A stretch of 64,000 nucleotides of DNA, taken from Mycocentrospora acerina. Its lineage: Eukaryota > Ascomycota > Dothideomycetes > Pleosporales. The stretch lies in NCBI GenBank assembly GCA_022701365.1, contig JAKUHH010000103.1:124001-188000 (forward strand), given 5' to 3'. The position numbers were made by a program, and so were the translations under genes. Below the pieces are notes generated by a model. It was not told the DNA's origin, made no database searches, and was given only the letters and a program-made list of their open reading frames with translations. Positions 1 through 10,208 of this stretch are shown piece after piece; the stretch's first letter is position 1; each line of letters begins with the position of its first letter.

Positions 1-909
1 GGAGGAGTTTTGATGAGAGATTACAGTCGTGGTTGAATTGTTGTCGCTTGGATGGAAAGGAGGCGCGGGATGGCAGATTGGAGTTACAAAGGATCCGAAC
101 ACTTCCGCTTTTGGCTAAGCGGGAACGTGGCATGTTCGCTCGTTCCAGGTCTGGACGCCATTTGCTTTGTGAATGAGAAAGTCATGTGTTGAGCAAAATA
201 AATATTGATGAATGTATCCGTGGCTACAAGCATGTGCTATTACTGGGCAGTATCTGTCATTAAGTCGCCGCCTACAGCGTTATCGTCTCGTACAATGCGA
301 TTAATCCGGCAAAACACATATGACTCCTATCAATGGACAACCTCGAAGATACAAAAGACCACTCAGAGCTATCATCCCCTCGCTGCGACGATAATAGCAT
401 CTACGCACTCAACGTATTCCTCGTCCACCCAATGAACCACAAGCCGTGTACTAATCACTGGCCTTTCGTTTCATTCACCGTCAGAACGACAGAAATTTGC
501 CTTATGATACACATATTCAAATTCTCGTGGTACAAGGCCACTTATGTGCACCTTATGGCCGGTACCACGACCTTCTATGCCCTTGCAACCACACCTCTCG
601 TCGTGAATAACCCTTGTCGCCAAGTAAGTGTAAGAAGTTGCTTCAAAAGTTGACAGATGACGTGGTTCGCCTGCTGATATTTAAAAGCCGATCGTATGGC
701 AAACGTTTGCCAACCGCTATCGGTGTAACGAAGCATCGTGTATTGGGGTTTGAATCAGGTGCATGAATGGCTAATTGACGAGATTGAAACTCTTGATACC
801 TCTTTGTATCCGGATCACACTTCGTATGATGGATCAGATAAGGAGTCTGATTGTATCCGTTGCGGATGAGAGAACAATGTACCGTAAAAGATTTTCGCAA
901 AGTTTTGTT
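1..909. other. Gene-free left edge
   Basis: No open frame here has recognisable family motifs or a plausible splice structure. Short frames on both strands (for example 333-653 and 643-900) have no domain-like features. The stretch probably holds the 3' flank of the minus-strand regulator that ends at 910, and perhaps regulatory DNA of a gene off the left edge. Nothing repetitive was noticed. Confidence 0.4.
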
Positions 910-3334
910 CTAGTTCCACGCTCCGCTGTCGTGTTTCTGCACTGCAGGCGCCTGGCTCCAGTTGTTAAGGGGTTGGCCTTGGTTCCACCCACTCTCTTGA
1001 GGCTGTACCGAAACAGACCCGGGGTTTTGTTGTAGTTCTGAAGACAAGTCTGGTCCGTATACCAAAGCTTGCCTCTTTCTTCCGCCAGTCGGCTGTGGCA
1101 TATCTGGCAAGGGCTGTGGAGAAGGTGTTGTCCAGATATGATGCTGATTCTGCCCAGTAACATCATAAGATAGCGTTGGTTGAAGTGGACTTGTCCCTTG
1201 TCCATCAAAGGGATTGCCATTGTAAGACATGGAACTCGAGTATGGGCTTGACTGGGGTGGGAATCCAGTCGGAGGTGTCGTCGGAAGATCCTGATACACG
1301 AGCTGAGGTGCTTGGGGAGATACCGAGGAAATACGCGCCCATTGTGGCGGATAGACCACTGGAGGAGAGGTGTGAGGGGATACGGAGTTGTACTGATGTA
1401 ATTGTGCCAACAGAGAAGCAGACTCGCGTTGAAAACGGTCACGCCAATGTATGAAGCCAAAGCGAAGTCCGAATTTCGACAGGATCGACGTGAAGTCGTT
1501 GATAGCACCGATGGCGCGCACAATAGGATCTGCAGGAACCATTTGCCCTTCTGGCGGTGATGGAGAGGGAAAAGGTGGTGCGCTGATCTGTACAGGGGGG
1601 CGCAAGAGGGTCTTCTGATTCGGATTGGGGTTGGGATTCAAACGGAGTCGGCGATGCTGGAGGATGAGGATTCAGTAGCGTTTCCATGTTGCGCGACAAG
1701 ACATCAACAAATTGTCGCCCAGTCATGTAAGCTCGCATGGCGTCAAAAAAGGTTGCTGACGGCTTGGTGGCATTTGAGGGTATGTTGATCAAAAAAAGTA
1801 GATTGGTGGAATAAGCTATGCAGTGCTCAAATATGAGACGCTGAGCATACTCGTGAATATGCGGAATTCGTGGGCTTGGTGAGAGAATGTAAACATAGCT
1901 GTAGAGTAGCTCAAGTTCGAAGCAAGTTTTGACAGATGGGAGCATGCTCTGTGGTAGCTCTTGAAACCACTCTGACATTCGTGCATATTGCTTCCAGATG
2001 TAGGGATAAGGATCCGGCCATGGCTTGCGTCCCGATTGGAAAAGATCCATGTACCATTCGGATTGTATTTCACGAAACTTGAAAATACTGATTGCCGTAT
2101 CAAAAGACTGTTGAAATACGTTTGACTGGGGTGACGAGAATCGTGGTGATGTAGACGTGCTGTGAAATGGGAACGTCACCTGAGTGGCCTCGTCCGAGAA
2201 TGAAAAGGCCCTGGTTTGTACAAGTGAAGTGGATCTGTTGTGTTGTCAGTCGAGCTAGCTTTTATACTTGAGCATAAACATACCGATCGATGGCGTATAC
2301 ACACCAGTAAACCCTTCGCCGAATCTCTAATTTTGCGCGTGAAACCGTGACATGTTTTGAGGGATCTTGGTGCATGCCAATGTCCACCATGGCTCTCGAG
2401 GCCGCTCCTATCAAAGTCCAGCCATCGAAGTGATGGGGGTCCATGGCTGCATATATTGTCAGGAGTACCAGGGCTTGGATACTTGAAACGTAGCCAGGGT
2501 GCAAAACCTGTTCAGCGTTTTCAAGAGCTGCAACAACGTGGCCAACAGCGTCCGAGTACAAGGCATCGCCTCGTTGCTCAGACTGAGAGAGGCTAGCAAT
2601 GGCGAGGACCATGCGAACGATCCAATTGTCCAAAGGAGTCGCCATGTCGCCTTGCCGATAAATGGCGTCGACCGAAGAGTACAGATTGGCTTCTTCGAAG
2701 ATTGGATACAGCGTGAAAATGTTATTGACATAGTGCTGAATAAGAGGGGTGGCAGCATATTTTGGTGGGAGGGCCTTGGTTAGTCCTGTCGGCAAAGGTT
2801 CTTTAGATGCAGCTGAGAGTATCAGCCTCGCATAGGACATCTCCGTGGTGAAGCCGTAAAAGTCTCTCGCAGTAGCATTAACAGCACTATGCACGTCAGC
2901 AATGAAGACACGGTATTGTAAGAATCCACTTGCAGTAGCCCGAAACCTGCGACCAGGTCATCAATGTCCGAGGCCTCTTTTCTTCGCGCGGCTCGTTTGC
3001 TGACTGGCCTAGTTGCTTTCACAGTGTCTTGTGAGGCCCTGCGTGGAGTCGACGACTCGGAGTAGTCCAACATGACGATTGCAGACGATTTTCTCCTTGC
3101 TCTTGCTTCTGCAATCTTTTTCTCCAGCCGCTCGGCCCGTGTTTCAAGAGTGGCAACGTAGCTTCGTTCCTTGCCTCTTGCAAACTGGTCGTTGACACTC
3201 GAGCATTCACTCGCACGATTCGACTTTTCGCACGCGGTGCAAGCAGGAAGCTTGCCATCACACTTTACCTTGGCAGCTCGACATCGTGAGCAAGCAGCCA
3301 CGGGCCGACTGACTCGAAGTATTGGTGTGTCCAT
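910..3334 (-). CDS. Zn2Cys6 fungal transcription factor with fungal_trans middle region
   Basis: Predicted nuclear DNA-binding regulator of about 747 aa. The binuclear zinc cluster starts at CSRCRAAKVKCDG near residue 15, followed by a basic linker and heptad-like segment. The middle homology region follows, with VNATARDFYGF, PLIQHYVNNIFTLYPIF and RRRVYWCVYAIDR, and the tail is rich in Pro/Gln/Ser. Exons on the minus strand: 3334-2934, 2886-2284, 2210-1644 and 1582-910, summing to 2244 nt. The first intron (2887-2933) only restores the family reading LL-AVNATARDF if its donor is GC (GCAAGT). The last intron (1583-1643) is less sure: a 1-nt slip in a run of six G at 1595-1600 would join the same two frames. 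The start at 3334 is preferred over an upstream ATG at 3394 because it has a purine at -3 and G at +4 and sits just before the cluster. The gene is divergent from the second Zn2Cys6 regulator. The target pathway is not evident. Confidence 0.88.
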
Positions 3335-4540
3335 GGCTGGATGGTTGTTACCTTGCAGGAGGTAAGTGGTGGGACAGACTGTTGTAGTGACCAAAGGCTT
3401 CTACACAACAGGGGTTTGCAGAGCGGGATTCATGTCAGGAAATGGGCAGATTCATGATGCAGGGGGTGCATTCATGTATGCAGATATATGGCATGGCAAG
3501 GGGGTTTGGAGGGCAGCAGGCACATGGCGCCTCAGGAAAGGCCGTTTCGCCGTTGGGTGCGTACGAGACGAGAGATGGACTTACCAAACCGGGCTGGGCA
3601 ACGGCGAGGATATAGCGTGGCCGCCCAGGATGGACGGGTATGCAGAATGCTGCAAGGGCAGACAGCAGGGCCTTTCAGCTGCGGCGTGGTGGTTTGCTGG
3701 TGGTGAGCGGGTCGACGAGTGGCGTACGAGGTAGTCGATTTACGAAGTAGTGCACCCCCAGGGTCTCAGCCTTGTGCGTTGCGTCGTTGTGCAGCGCAGA
3801 GGAGCCTTTGCCCCAGCAACAAGTCAGGCAGGGCAGGCAGGGCAGGCAGGGCAGGCAGAGCACAGTGCTAAGCGTCTGGTGCCAGTCAGGGCCAGAAGAG
3901 AGGGTGTGATGCTGTCTGTGGGCGGCGACGAGGGCGCGGCCTCTTCCTGTGGTCGGCTGCCCAAGTCGTGCGCCAGCCTATCAGCGCCGCGTCACGCCCT
4001 CTGGCCGAGTAGGCACGCACGTCAGCTTCCACCAGCGCAAGCAAGACTCGGTTGTGGGCTCGCAGCGCCGGAGACGACTCTGCCAGGCTCCGTGTGCGCC
4101 TTGCATCGCGCGGGGTGATTGGCGTGACAGCGGCGGGGACAGCCGCACCATGTCCTGGAACGCCGCCAGCGCCAGGGCCCCGATGCCAGGCCTGGTGCAC
4201 GTTGGGCACGCCAGGCCAAGGGCCCCTGACTCGCCGGGCGGTGCGTGCTAGTGCGCGCGACAATGCCGTGGGTGGTTCCCCATGGTTGCCCTTCCACGTG
4301 AAATTGCACCGTCTGCCGACGAACCCCACCGGCCTGATCAGCCCTGGTTCCCTGTGCCTCGCCTTGGCTGTGCCCATGCCCTTTGTTGCACACGCCCGCT
4401 CCTCTTCGTGACCCTCAGGCTGGCCGAGGACGCGCAGCTACCGCAACCACGCCGCATGGACGTGCATGTTGTTCTCTGCCCTCTCCACGCGCCCCAACCC
4501 AGGCGTCCCGACTTTCGTTGACCACTGACCACTGACCACC
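3335..4540. promoter_or_regulatory. Shared 1.2-kb divergent promoter region of two Zn2Cys6 genes
   Basis: This is the intergenic space between the two regulators and must carry both promoters. The half nearer the plus-strand gene is GC-rich (about 3880-4540) and creates many long spurious frames on both strands. None of these has family motifs, and they overlap each other extensively, so I do not call genes here. A 9-bp tandem repeat lies at 3825-3860. Confidence 0.5.
3825..3860. repeat. 9-bp tandem repeat, about four units
   Basis: The unit CAGGCAGGG is repeated head to tail, the last copy with one change. It lies in the divergent promoter between the two zinc-cluster regulators and probably arose by slippage. 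No function can be assigned. Confidence 0.85.
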
Positions 4541-7166
4541 ATGGAAGGCGCGAGGGCGGCGCACACAGACGAGGAAGGCACCACCTCGACGCGGGAGCGA
4601 CAGGAGAACCTCGTCAGGACCCTTACAGCTTGCACCAGGTGCAGAACCGTAAGAAACCAGCCAGACCACCCGCCGCTTCCCCTGCCCGACTGACGCGCGC
4701 CTGTCCTCCAGCGCAAGACCAGATGCGACCCGGGGCTCCCACGCTGCGGGCCCTGCGAGCGCACAAACTCGCACTGCGAGTACTATGACCCCGCCAAGGG
4801 CAGGAAGATTCCTCGAAACTATGTCGTGCATCTGCAGCACAAGGTGCGTGAGCTCGAGAGCCAGCTGGCCGAGCTTGAAAAGGACGACGTTGAGCCCGAC
4901 GCCGAGGACGTGATGCGCGGGGCAGCCGCCGTGCGTGTCCAGGACACGGACGAGTCAAAGTTCCTGGGGCCTTCGAGCGGCATCACCATCACGCGCCTGG
5001 TGATGCAGCTGGCCAAGCAGTTTACAGAGTCCAAGAACATCTCGGAGATTGTGCCCCAGGCCCGCGCAAAGTCAATCAAGGCCACGTTTGCCCAGGAGGA
5101 CCAGCGCCCCACGTCAAAGGCCTACCCGCTTGTCAGCGACGTCGCTGCTGAAGGCCTGCCGCTCAACAGGGCTCTCGTCAACCACCTGGTCGAGCTGTTC
5201 TACCTCAAAGGCGGGTATGCTCTGTCTTTGCTCCACCATGCGCATGCTAACCTTGCCCAGTGCACGCCATGTACCCCCTTTTCCATGAGCCAACCTTTAC
5301 CCAGGACGTCGAAGACGTCTACAATGGCTCCACTGACCCTTACCAAAACTACTGCGTGCGCATGGTTATTGCCATTAGCCTGCAGCGCATGGATACGCAG
5401 TACGCCGGCCTAGCAGACGGCTACTATCTCGCAGCACTCAAATTCTTCGAGGCCGCCATCAAGCCCATGAACCTAAAGACGCTGCAATGCTTTGGCCTGG
5501 TTGCAGGCTACTCACTCCTCACCTCAACCAGAACCGCTGTCTACTACATCATAGGTCTTGGCATCAGGCTATGCCAGGCTCTGGGGCTGCACGAGGAAAA
5601 AACAATCACCAGGGGCCCTGGAGGACGTTTAGCAGATCCTCTTGAAGTCGACATGCGTCGGCGCATATTCTGGAGTCTTCTGTCCATGGACTACGCCTTG
5701 GCTCACAGCCTGGGCCGGCCGGCTCAATTCGCTACCCGACGGGAGCACATTGACGTCAACTTCTTCGAGCTTGTCGACGATGTCTACATTACAAGGGAGG
5801 GCATCAACCCTGCGCCCCAGGCATCTTTGAAAAAGTGGATAGCAATTCATTTCTTCAAGATGCGCATGCTGCAGCTCGAGATCCGCAAAACACTATATCA
5901 GAAAAAACAACCTGAGCCAAAAGACGACCAACACCCCTGGTTTGCCGAGATGCTGGCAAAATTGGAGGCTTGGAGGGACACAAGTCCTGAAATGGATGGT
6001 GGGTCAGGCTTGAACAAAGTCTGGTAAGTAGAGTTACTGATGCTGACCCCGACAAGAGCTCACAATGTCGCAGGTTCACTGGGAGGTTCAACACTATGAT
6101 TGTGTTCATGTACCGACCTTCTCCACAAGTTCCCAGGCCAACCGTCCAGGCTGCTCTGCGCTGCTATAGTGCCTGTGAGTACAACATCTACATGACCGAG
6201 AGGCAAATTGAAACCGGCACTGTGGACGTGACGTGGATATTCGTCCAAGCCATATTCATGTGCATCAACACAATGCTCTGGACTTTGTCTTACTCCGAGG
6301 TCCGCCGTCTCCACAACCGCGAAGACGTGGATCAGCATTTGGGTGTGGCGATGAAATCCATCCGGCTCTCATCTGAGCGATGGCCCGGAGTCAAGTCTGC
6401 GGTCGAACTCTATTGCAATTTAATAGAGGCCTGTATGCGCATCTACGACAAAGATGGCGACGTGCCCATCACAGCAGGTACTCCTTCAGACTCAGCGTCA
6501 GTAGTGTCGAGCAGTATTGTGGATGGCATCAACAGGTCTCGGACAACAAGCCCTGCTACGGCGTCTACCGCATCAGTGAGCACGCCCTCGGATAAAGTTT
6601 CGCCACCATTCGGATATTTACCAACCCAGAACCATCAACTTTTCAGTTTCGAGAACCCTCACCACGGTGGTCAGAATCCGTTTGCGACATCGCCCCACAC
6701 TGAGCACGCTGAGCATGCCGAGTACGCCTCACTTCACGCTTCGTCGCAGCAACACCCATCGTTGCAGCCATACACGGATTTCAGCCCCAAGACATCCGTT
6801 GACAGTAATATGCCCATGTTCAGCTACCAGCCGACGACAACGTTCACATCTCTCCCGACAACGTTTGCAGAAATGCCCCAATGGACGCCCACATTCTCCA
6901 TGCCACAGCAAGATCAGTTTGGTATGCACACGATGCCACTCACATCGTCATTGTACAACGAGAGCTACGCAGCAAATCACGGTTACGAGGTAGCGGACTA
7001 TATCAATCCTGGGTGGAGTCAGGAAGCGGCGCGCGGTACGGGACTCAACCAAGAACAGCAAGAGCAGTTGATGCACGACTTTGAGATGAACGAAACGAGC
7101 AAGATTGAGGCGATGATTCAGCAGAGTTACCAAATCTTTCGACCGCCAAAGCTCCATGCGTACTGA
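4541..7166 (+). CDS. Zn2Cys6 fungal transcription factor (second copy, divergent)
   Basis: Predicted nuclear regulator of about 820 aa. The zinc cluster has C-x2-C-x6-C-x6-C-x2-C-x6-C spacing. It starts at ACTRCRT near residue 31 and is split by the first intron right after that motif. A leucine-rich coiled coil (VRELESQLAELEKD) follows for dimerisation. The fungal_trans region contains AMYPLFHEPTF, YYIIGLGIRLCQALGLH and RRRIFWSLLSMDYALAHSLGRP. The last 250 residues are low-complexity Ser/Thr/Gln/His. Exons: 4541-4648, 4712-5210, 5261-6023 and 6074-7166 (2463 nt). The second intron (5211-5260) needs a GC donor (AAG|GCGGGT) to keep frame; the nearby GT at 5215 gives the wrong phase. A perfect GCTAAC branch site precedes its acceptor. 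The start has an ACCATGG context. It is unrelated to its divergent neighbour beyond the domain type. Regulated genes are unknown. Confidence 0.9.
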
Positions 7167-8342
7167 AAGGGCGTGGTATGGAGCATGGGAGTTGACGAGG
7201 GAAATATTGTCAGGGATGTATATTATGGCTTTCAAACTTCTTTCCGCTTACATAGACTTGTCAGGGACGGGAGGAGCTAGGAATCCCCATGTATGGCGGT
7301 ATGTGCCGAATCAGGATCGGCAAAACAACGGGTGTCATAGCTCCCGCGTGCCGATCGTGACCAAGCAGGGCCGAGATGGATCTAGAATCTAGTGAGATGG
7401 TCTTCGGACCTCCGAGTCGGACAACAGAGCCGCAAACAGATTAGGGTATTCGGAAGCCAAACCCCATTTCTCGTGTATATACTTGAAATCCTGACCGAGA
7501 GGATGAAGCGAAAAAAAAAATATTGGTCGCGAATATTGGCGAATCGAGCGCAAGTGGTGACATGAGAGTCGTCGGAAAGATTTGGCCGTTGGCTCGCGCG
7601 CCATTAGCACTCGAGGCATCAACGACGCACGTATAGCGTTGCCATGTTGCGTGTCGTATGGTTACGCTCGTTGAGCGAGAGCGAAAACGATGTCCCGTGC
7701 TGCGCTAAGCAAACTTACCTAGTCGCATGTATACAGCCGATTCTCCATGTCCGATAACACGACGCACGCCCTGTTGTTGTTGCTGTTATTACTATTGTTT
7801 CACATGACGATGACGCAAACCAAACCAAAAAAAAAAAGGCAACAGGCTTGCCTGGATGTGGTTATCCATGTAGCCTACGCAGACAGAGTTTGAGTCGAGG
7901 CAAGGACCCTGGGTTGGTTCGTGTCAGGGAGTTCGGATAAGATACCAAGCGGTGTGTACCGACATCCGGGGTAGAGGGTTTCATCGATTTGGGATGAAAT
8001 TGCGTAGAAGGGATCGGGACTTGGACTTTTGGGTGACACCGAGAGATCGGGACTTGGGTAGCGCCGAGTAGGGATGAGTAGCAGGAGCAAGGATGGGTTG
8101 TGTAGAATTAAAGAAGCCCCAAAATGATTTACATCTTGATGACATGTTTTGTTTGATTGAGTGGTGAGGTGACTTTTTATTTTTTTTTCTTTCTTGCTGT
8201 GCCTGTTGCATGCATACAGGTACTGCCTAAGGGGGGGGACACGTGTATGTTTCTAGATGCCTGGCACGGTCGTTTATTTTTATTTCCGTCCTTCTTCTCA
8301 GTCTGTGAGTCTATCCATGAATTTGTCCGCATGTCGGCCATT

Positions 8343-8480
8343 CAGTCGGTCGGTCGGTCAGTCAGTCAGTCAGTCGGTCTGTCTATGAATCCGTGTGTGC
8401 CTGTCGATCTGTGCGTCTGCCTGTCGATCTGTCAGTTAGCCTGCCTGTCTGTCTGTCTGTCTGTCGATCTGTCAGTCTAT
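8343..8480. repeat. Degenerate CAGT/CGGT and CTGT tetranucleotide arrays
   Basis: Two closely spaced arrays: CGGT then CAGT units at about 8343-8384, and CTGT units at about 8445-8464, with interrupted copies between and after. They look like microsatellites that have diverged by slippage and point change. Confidence 0.85.
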
Positions 8481-8747
8481 CCATCAATCCCGCACGGTAG
8501 TTATAGAATCAGCCCATCTTATCTACATCAAACAAGAGCGTGAAAATAGTGATTAAAAATAGTGGAAAGAGTGAGGGTAGGAGTGACATTCTTCTCATTT
8601 CCTAGCGTAATTTCCAATGTCATGTCGATCCCCGAGTACCCGCGCTGGTGGAGTATGGTACCCTGCTACACTAGTGCCTTGCTATACTGGTGCCTACATA
8701 GCTACCTAGCTACCCAGCTTTCCAGCTTCCGAGCTACCCAAATGAAC

Positions 8748-8792
8748 TAGGTAGATAGGTAGGTAGGTAGGTAGGTAGGTAGGTAGGTAGGT
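8748..8792. repeat. AGGT tetranucleotide microsatellite
   Basis: A near-perfect run of AGGT units, preceded by imperfect GCTACC-type copies from about 8695. Expected to be length-variable between isolates. Confidence 0.9.
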
Positions 8793-8840
8793 GCCCTGCA
8801 GACAAAACAGATGTCAAGGTACCGTAGTTGGGAATATGCA

Positions 8841-8946
8841 GATTGATTGACTGATCAAATGACTGACTGATCAACTGATTAACTGATTGACTGATTGATC
8901 GATCGATCGATTGATTGACTGACTGATTGATAGATTGGTTGGTTGA
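8841..8946. repeat. GATT/GACT tetranucleotide array
   Basis: About 100 bp of alternating GATT, GACT and GATC units. It follows the AGGT block by about 50 bp, so three different tetranucleotide arrays sit within 600 bp. Confidence 0.85.
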
Positions 8947-9047
8947 TCCACCATGTATCCATTCATCCATCTAACCGAATTGGCTTCTTCTTCTTCCTCC
9001 AACCTACCAACATACTTGAATTAGTTAGCTAACAAACTAACCTCTCC

Positions 9048-9172
9048 CTTCCCTTCCCTTCCCTACCCCCCTCCTTCAGATAATGATTCCTGCCAAATAG
9101 AGACTAATCAATCTCCATTCTACCTATCAGACCTACCTACCTACCCACCTACCTACCCACCTACCTACCAGT
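9048..9172. repeat. CCCTT and CCTA pyrimidine-rich repeats
   Basis: A short TTCCC run near 9048-9065 is followed by CCTA/CCCA units at about 9130-9172. It is strongly strand-asymmetric. The CCTA units are not telomeric CCCTAA repeats. Confidence 0.75.
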
Positions 9173-9348
9173 CCTTCGGACTATCCTCCGTAAATATATA
9201 AATAAAATGCAACACTACCTTACCTTACCTTGCCTTATCTCCATGAGGAAGGAAACAAACCTGGAACTCACCTAGTTAGTTAGTCGGTTGACAAGAACAA
9301 CGATGCCACCCTTGACTTGGGTAGCATGTTGGTGCGTGGGTGTGTGCG

Positions 9349-9363
9349 CACACACACACACAC
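9349..9363. repeat. CA dinucleotide microsatellite
   Basis: A short pure CA run followed by an A tract. GTGG/GTGC-rich imperfect repeats flank it on both sides. Confidence 0.85.
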
Positions 9364-9577
9364 AAAAAAAGAGTACACGGTACATGGGTATGTGGGTGGT
9401 GCGTGGTGCGTGGGTACGTAGTAAATGGTACGTGGTGCGTGCGCAAGGTTGATTTGTAGCATAGTTACTTTCTAACACAGCAGCAGCAGCTCCGCGTCGA
9501 AAAGGGTAATAACTTCCCCTTCTTCATTGCTTTCATTAATATCATCATTAATGAAAGTATGACGTATTGTGCACATT

Positions 9578-9622
9578 GATTTCTTCTTCTTTTTTTTTCT
9601 TCTTCTTCTTCTTCTTCTTCTT
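9578..9622. repeat. TTC trinucleotide microsatellite
   Basis: A run of TTC units interrupted by a T tract. It is non-coding here, with no frame of note across it. Confidence 0.85.
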
Positions 9623-10055
9623 GTTTTTAATTAGAAGTTTTTAAAAACGGTTGAAAATACTGAGCTTATTTTAGTCTCGAATTTGATGCCTTGTTTTGGT
9701 TTAGATTTGTTGTGGCGTACTTGAGGATTGATTGATTGGTTGTTTGACGTGAACAAGACATACCTGTTTGGGATCAAAGCAAAGAGTCAACAAGTTCATG
9801 TGTGGTGGAATCAGGAGTAGGAATAATAAACATAATCTCGTATGCATGAATTGGTATCTTCTTGTTCTTCTTCTATCGCTTAATCTATATGTGTAAAAAG
9901 AGTTTGTGAACTTGTAGCATGAGATGAGTTGGTCTTTTCATCATGTCGCCATATTTCTTCTCTCACAGTATTCCAGCATTGCTCCTGTTCTCTTCAATCA
10001 TCTCCTCGTCAAAAATCTTCTCTTTGAGATTCCAGTGTCAGTCCTCTGATCTTTA

Positions 10056-10159
10056 CCACTCTTATTCACCACTCTTATTCATCACTCTTATTCACCACTC
10101 TTATTCACCACTCTTATTCACCACTCTTCTTCATCACTCTTCTTCATCACTCTTCTCTT
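10056..10159. repeat. 13-bp minisatellite, about eight units
   Basis: Units begin at 10056, 10069, 10082, 10095, 10108, 10121, 10134 and 10147 with consensus CCACTCTTATTCA. Later copies carry CTTC instead of TTAT. The array ends about 50 bp from the stop codon of the minus-strand VPS9 gene, so it probably lies in or just beyond that transcript's 3' UTR. Confidence 0.9.
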
Positions 10160-10208
10160 CAGACTCTCCTCTGTGCCACTCTACTTCAACTCACCTCTTT
10201 AGGTTGAA

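Larger units (their letters stand above)
7167..10208. other. 3-kb gene-free stretch dense in simple repeats
   Basis: This lies between the 3' end of the plus-strand regulator and the 3' end of the minus-strand VPS9 gene, so it is convergent and needs no promoter. The frames seen are short and mostly products of repeats (SQSVGLSMN-type and SINQSVNQ-type repeats come from tetranucleotide arrays). Repeat blocks are listed separately. No RNA gene or transposase remnant was recognised. Confidence 0.6.

Noticed and set aside
3880..4840. Overlapping long frames on both strands in the GC-rich promoter region
   Set aside because: High GC lowers stop frequency. The frames mutually overlap and lack motifs; only the exon from 4541 is supported, by the zinc cluster and splicing.
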